From Zunongwangia sp. ESRF-bin46 (GTDB lineage Bacteria; Bacteroidota; Bacteroidia; Flavobacteriales; Flavobacteriaceae), in NCBI GenBank assembly GCA_002631855.1, contig NTLF01000014.1, positions 233,951-297,950 of the forward strand: a stretch of DNA of 64,000 nt, given 5' to 3'. The notes under the pieces were generated by a model. That model had not been told where the DNA came from, made no database searches, and saw nothing but the letters and a program-made list of their open reading frames with translations. Positions within the stretch are counted from its first letter, which is position 1. Each line of letters opens with the position of its first letter. Positions 60,027-64,000 of the stretch are shown piece after piece. The position numbers were made by a program, and so were the translations under genes.

Positions 60027-61880
60027 CTACATACTCTCAACAAACTCCATAAACACCTTTTTATGGCGTTCCAAATCTAAATTACCAGAAACGGATACGC
60101 GGACAATATAATCCTTATCGCCTTCTTTGGTCGTTCCTTGGGTTGAAGTTGCAGGAATGGTCCAATAGCATCCTTTTAATTGTCCGTAACTTACACAAAA
60201 CTTACTTTCATTGGGAATTTCTGTAATCATTAAATTGATTAGCTTTAAATTCAAAGCTCTTTTGTGTGCTTCTTTTTCTTCGGCAGTATTTCCTTTTGTG
60301 GGAAGGTCTAATGAAAATACGGACGGTGTAAATCCTTCATCTGCCAGCTCGTCTGAAACAAAATTAATTTTCGCTTCTGGTAACACATCTTGGATGAAAG
60401 TTACAAACTCACGTGTGTTTTTATATGCATCTTTAATCCGTTGGTTCATAGAAGGCATTTGTTTTGCTAATATTTCATATTGAAGTGCTGTAGCCTCATT
60501 ATCACAAAGATTTAAATGCTTTTCTATTTTTTCAATCAACGCTCCTGTTTTTGTGTTTCCTACACAGTAACCAGCGGTACATTTTCCGCCACTCGGAAAT
60601 TTGGACCCACTAACATACGAGATAGTCCGCACTGTTGAGAGTATTTCGCCTTTGCCTAAAAATTGAAAATTAGGACAAAAAGTTTGATCGAGAATAAAAA
60701 CGGGATCGATTGCTGTTTCACCTGTTGCCGTTTTACGTTCAGCACTTAAAACTTCTTTTAATTTTTGAAGATCTGGAACTTCAACCCTTGGATTTGTAGG
60801 GATTTCAGCAATGATATACGGAACCGCATCTTCTTGAGCTATTTTAGTTAAAACGGTATCAATACTTGTAACCATATCGTTATCACCATCCACAGGTAAA
60901 TCTACCACCGCAACATTGTCAAGGCAAGCGGCTACGCGTCTTGCTTGGTCATTTGTTCCTCCGTAGCAATTTGGGGGAACAATAAATTTGATGTCTTTCC
61001 CTTTGTGATTTTCCAATGCATCGTGAATTAGCCCCATCATAATCGCATATTGCATTGACAACCCACTTGAAGCAACTAATGCCTTTGTAGTTGTACCCGT
61101 AATAGTATTAATGGAATCTATGACACTTGACTTGTTTGTTTGAGTATTATTTTTCTTGTCTTCAAAAGGAGATTGTGCCACTAGCGATTTTAAGACCGTA
61201 TAACAATTGTCCGGTGTCATGGCAATCGTCTCTCTTCTTCTTACATGCTGAATGGCTGAAATATAAGGTTCATTCTGCTCGCCGTTTACTACCAAAACGC
61301 TTCCTAAATCGCCATAGAGATTGATTGCAAAATCTATATTTTTTGAAAGTTTTGCAGTGGAAATTTTATCATCTTCTGAAATGAAAAAGGTGCTTCCGTT
61401 AAATTCGGAAATATCTGCTACGTTGTCAACTTTCTTTAATTCAAATTCATACCCATATACACGTTTCACAACTTCGGCATCAAAATATTCTGGTAATTCA
61501 TTTGTATAAACTATTTGAGTGCTTTTATTGTCTAATAAGTTTTTCCGTAGAATGGCCAAAACAGGAATCGTCTGTGATTGAAAACTAATTACATTCTCTG
61601 GCTTTAGCTTATGCAGGTTAGCAATTCCCCATTCTAATATAGAAGATAAAGGGTGCCCTAACCGAATATAATCGTACGCAGTGGGCAATGTGCTGAGTGC
61701 CGATGTTTCAGTGTTATTATCATTGAATAAGCTTTCAAACTCTTCTAAAAACTGTTTTTTGGCCAATTCTTCATTATAAATATCCAGTCGATGGGTTGTT
61801 AGGCGCAACCAATCAGTTGGCATATTTTCCAATACCTCTTTTATGTAATGTAGCATTTTATCCTCTTTCATTATTTTCAT
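60027..61880 (-). CDS. long PLP-dependent enzyme related to Cys/Met metabolism family
   Basis: A 617-residue protein. Residues about 255-610 match the fold-type I Cys/Met PLP family: 'ALVASSGLSMQYAIMMGL', 'PPNCYGGTNDQARR', 'AEIPTNPRVEVPDLQKL', D398 in FILDQTF and the Schiff-base lysine K427 in SGSKFPSGGK. The alignment with the cystathionine synthase-like gene at 51119 is clear but distant. The first 250 residues form an extra domain that I do not recognise, with a motif 'AYDYIRLGHPLSSILEWGIANLH' (in parts). The reaction is unknown; a gamma- or beta-elimination/replacement on a sulfur amino acid is likely. The start could also be ATG 61871 or 61856; the latter has AGAGGAT just upstream. Confidence 0.78.
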   Translation of the reverse strand: MKIMKEDKMLHYIKEVLENMPTDWLRLTTHRLDIYNEELAKKQFLEEFESLFNDNNTETSALSTLPTAYDYIRLGHPLSSILEWGIANLHKLKPENVISFQSQTIPVLAILRKNLLDNKSTQIVYTNELPEYFDAEVVKRVYGYEFELKKVDNVADISEFNGSTFFISEDDKISTAKLSKNIDFAINLYGDLGSVLVVNGEQNEPYISAIQHVRRRETIAMTPDNCYTVLKSLVAQSPFEDKKNNTQTNKSSVIDSINTITGTTTKALVASSGLSMQYAIMMGLIHDALENHKGKDIKFIVPPNCYGGTNDQARRVAACLDNVAVVDLPVDGDNDMVTSIDTVLTKIAQEDAVPYIIAEIPTNPRVEVPDLQKLKEVLSAERKTATGETAIDPVFILDQTFCPNFQFLGKGEILSTVRTISYVSGSKFPSGGKCTAGYCVGNTKTGALIEKIEKHLNLCDNEATALQYEILAKQMPSMNQRIKDAYKNTREFVTFIQDVLPEAKINFVSDELADEGFTPSVFSLDLPTKGNTAEEKEAHKRALNLKLINLMITEIPNESKFCVSYGQLKGCYWTIPATSTQGTTKEGDKDYIVRVSVSGNLDLERHKKVFMEFVESM

Positions 61881-62325
61881 TTTAGATAGGCCGGAAACAT
61901 ACAGTATTTAGTTTTATTTTAAAAGTGTTACTGGATGTTTTGTTTTATTGTACTATCGGTCATCTTTATTTTACATTACGTATACTTCCTATGACGATGT
62001 TTAAGGGAAAGGATTGGCTGGAGAGACTCACGTCTTGCCATCAGTAATAATCTATTTATCAGCTTTGTAATTACAAATTAGGCCAAGAAAATATACATTT
62101 CAGAAATCGAGGTAAAGCTGATTGATTGTTTATTTTAATTTTTGTTTTAGTTGATTAGAGGCACAGTTTTTCGAACCTCTTTTCTAAATAGGTAACAGTG
62201 CATTTTGTTGTTTTAGAACATCATAAATGAAATCTTCTCATTGAAATAAGAAAAACGTGCCGTAAATTGTATAGATTAAGGATCTAAAATGACGAAATTA
62301 TAAATTCTATTTAAAAATGTAGATT
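61881..62325. other. 445-base intergenic region between divergent genes
   Basis: No open frame of note, tRNA or repeat is visible. The only striking element is the perfect 14-base palindrome tttgtaattacaaa at 62064-62077, a possible operator. No exact TAnnTTTG box lies near the K+ channel start. The region must hold promoters for both divergent genes. Confidence 0.5.
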
Positions 62326-64000
62326 ATGAAGTTTGTTGGTAGTCAATTAGCATACTATTTGAGCGATAGAGAGTTTAAAAGAAACTCCAAGGTACTACTC
62401 AAATATTTGGCCCTTTTAGGAATTGTTGTCATAATTTATTCTATCCTTTTCCATTTTATAATGGAGGTTGAAGGCCAAAACCATTCTTGGATTACCGGTT
62501 TTTATTGGACACTTACCGTTATGAGTACTCTTGGTTTTGGGGATATCACATTTGAATCTGATATTGGTCGTGCTTTCAGTATCCTAGTACTACTCTCAGG
62601 GATTGTCATGCTATTGATTGTTTTGCCATTCGCTTTTATAAGGCATTTTTATGTCCCTCTTTTAGAGTCAAAAAAGAAAAATAAGGTTCCCCGTCAAGTC
62701 CCTCCCGGAACTAAAGACCACGTCTTGATATGTTCTTATGATGTTATAGCTAGAGATCTTATGGAGCGATTGAAACAGGAGAACACTCCTTATTACGTTA
62801 TTGAGAACGATCTGGAAAAAGCACTTGAAAATCATGATGACCACATTCCTGAACTATTTGGAGAATTGGATAACGAGGAAACCTTTATCCGCGCCAATAT
62901 TAAGGATGCAAAACTGGTTTTGGTCAATAGAGATGACATTGTAAATACCAAAATTATTCTTACCATACGGGATATTGCCCCCAATGTACCTATTGTTGCC
63001 ATAGCCACTGATGTTGAATCTATAGATGTACAACAACTGAGCGGTGCCGACCACGTGCTGCCCGTAAGAAAATGGCTTGGTGAACAACTGGCTAATAGGG
63101 TAAATGCACAACATGCAAAATCTCATCCTATAGGACAGTATGAAGACCTTTTAATCGCAGAATTGCCCATCCATAACACACCCTTGGTTTCGAAAACAAT
63201 CAAGGAGGCCGGATTAAGGCAAAAGTTTGGAGTTAGTATTGTAGGTATTTGGAGGCGAGGCATATTGCAATCTATAGCCGGTGATGAAAAACTAACACAC
63301 GATAGCGTTCTTGTCATAATAGGGAACAAAAAACAGCTTGATAGCGTCGATGAGCTTTTCCTTGATTACAATGTAAACCCTAATCCAGTGCTATTAATAG
63401 GAGGGGGCAGAGTAGGATCGGCTGCTGCAGAATCATTACATGAAAATGGCGTTTTGGTAAATGTAGTTGACAAAGACCCTGAAGTTTGTAAAAAAGTAAG
63501 CCCTTTTTGTAATCAGGTATTCACCGGAGATGCATCAGATTATGAATTACTTACAAAAGCTGGAATTCTGGAAGCTCCTTCAGTTTTACTGTCTACCCAT
63601 GATGACACCATCAATATCTATCTTGCCTCCTATTGCCGCCAATTGAACAAAAAATTGAGAATAGTAAGCCGTATTTCTGAAGCTCGAAACATTGATATTA
63701 TTCATAAAGCAGGGGCTAATTTTGTATTGAGCTATTCCACGCTGGGTTCTGAAGCAGTTTTATCAATCTCTAAAGGTCAGGAATTAACTGTTCTTGGTGA
63801 GGGCATTAACTTATTTATTATTCCAACACCCCCATCATTAGAAGGTAAGTCTCTTGCAGAGTCTGGCATAGGTGCAAAAACAGGATTATCTGTTATTGCC
63901 ATAAAAGAAAACTCAAAAGTCGTTACGCTATTATCTGCTAACACCTTACTTCCAAAAGGCGCTGAAATAGTCATGCTCGGAAACATTGAAATGAGAAATG
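62326..64000 (+). CDS. potassium channel with two RCK/TrkA domains (partial, 3' end outside)
   Basis: At least 558 codons are visible from ATG 62326 (MKFVGSQLAYYLSDREF) and the frame is still open at the window edge. Residues 25-105 form a two-helix pore: a first helix, the selectivity filter T68-L-G-F-G-D73, then a second helix. Two cytoplasmic RCK units follow: RCK1 at about 125-345 with its TrkA-C part, and RCK2 from about 350, with the NAD-binding GGGRVGSAAAESL and 'DKDPEVC'. In RCK1 the glycine motif is replaced by CSYDVIA. The layout matches ligand-gated bacterial K+ channels such as GsuK. The C-terminal TrkA-C of RCK2 is near the edge. Confidence 0.9.
   Translation, partial: MKFVGSQLAYYLSDREFKRNSKVLLKYLALLGIVVIIYSILFHFIMEVEGQNHSWITGFYWTLTVMSTLGFGDITFESDIGRAFSILVLLSGIVMLLIVLPFAFIRHFYVPLLESKKKNKVPRQVPPGTKDHVLICSYDVIARDLMERLKQENTPYYVIENDLEKALENHDDHIPELFGELDNEETFIRANIKDAKLVLVNRDDIVNTKIILTIRDIAPNVPIVAIATDVESIDVQQLSGADHVLPVRKWLGEQLANRVNAQHAKSHPIGQYEDLLIAELPIHNTPLVSKTIKEAGLRQKFGVSIVGIWRRGILQSIAGDEKLTHDSVLVIIGNKKQLDSVDELFLDYNVNPNPVLLIGGGRVGSAAAESLHENGVLVNVVDKDPEVCKKVSPFCNQVFTGDASDYELLTKAGILEAPSVLLSTHDDTINIYLASYCRQLNKKLRIVSRISEARNIDIIHKAGANFVLSYSTLGSEAVLSISKGQELTVLGEGINLFIIPTPPSLEGKSLAESGIGAKTGLSVIAIKENSKVVTLLSANTLLPKGAEIVMLGNIEMRN

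Noticed and set aside
61881..62325. Possible tRNA or small RNA in the large gap
   Set aside because: No cloverleaf, no conserved T-loop sequence and no strong terminator was visible by eye.

Overview
The window comes from the chromosome of a member of the Bacteroidota, most likely a marine Flavobacteriaceae. The support is low G+C DNA, type IX secretion (T9SS) C-terminal sorting domains, a PorZ homologue, three SusC/FepA-type TonB-dependent receptors with carboxypeptidase-regulatory-like N-termini, lipoproteins with acidic residues after the lipobox Cys, the families DUF2480, DUF3078, DUF3108 and DUF5689, and many -7 boxes of the form TAnnTTTG just upstream of genes. I do not see rRNA, tRNA, CRISPR arrays, transposases or prophage genes. 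Most of the window is ordinary core genome.

Layout. 1-454 is the 5' part of a succinate dehydrogenase cytochrome b gene (minus strand). 565-7031 holds a sortilin-like Asp-box propeller protein, aminopeptidase P, an alpha/beta hydrolase, a small zinc-ribbon-like protein and ThiL. 7242-13976 is a plus-strand run of five exported proteins: two tandem LVIVD/choice-of-anchor B propellers, a seven-repeat WxKTYGG lipoprotein, an MbnP-like lipoprotein and an MbnH-like di-heme peroxidase. 14144-21665 is the suf Fe-S assembly operon (sufA-B-lipoprotein-C-D-S-META lipoprotein-E-T, then DUF2480), with two envelope lipoprotein genes inserted. 21777-23949 has a DUF3078 outer-membrane protein and HflX.

24134-30183 has a TonB receptor and a DUF5689 surface lipoprotein divergent from a secreted EEP-family nuclease/phosphatase. 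30239-35961 has a four-helix membrane protein, a second TonB receptor, an M23 peptidase with an altered HxH motif and a DUF3108 protein. 36058-38505 holds HppD and HmgA of tyrosine degradation. 38567-42598 has a patatin-Omp85 protein and UvrC. 42735-45442 pairs a His-rich membrane protein with a TonB receptor, probably for metal uptake. 45491-48507 holds RecO and PorZ. 48642-57273 has GdhA, a beta-barrel protein, a cystathionine gamma-synthase-type enzyme, a DUF3298-type lipoprotein, an ArsC-like protein, a DMT transporter, an M13 metallopeptidase and an unknown lipoprotein. 57398-58348 is threonine dehydrogenase.

58408-59992 is the clearest accessory patch: ParD-ParE, an HNH endonuclease and a 79-residue orphan in one compact minus-strand operon. 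It is driven by a near-perfect Bacteroidota promoter with a palindromic operator between its -33 and -7 boxes. 60027-61880 encodes an unusually long PLP enzyme. The window ends inside a K+ channel gene with two RCK domains (62326 onwards).

The best candidates for something poorly described are the MbnP/MbnH-propeller locus, the parDE-HNH-orphan operon, the nuclease/TonB/DUF5689 locus, and the His-rich protein/TonB pair. All calls rest on reading motifs by eye; no database search was possible.
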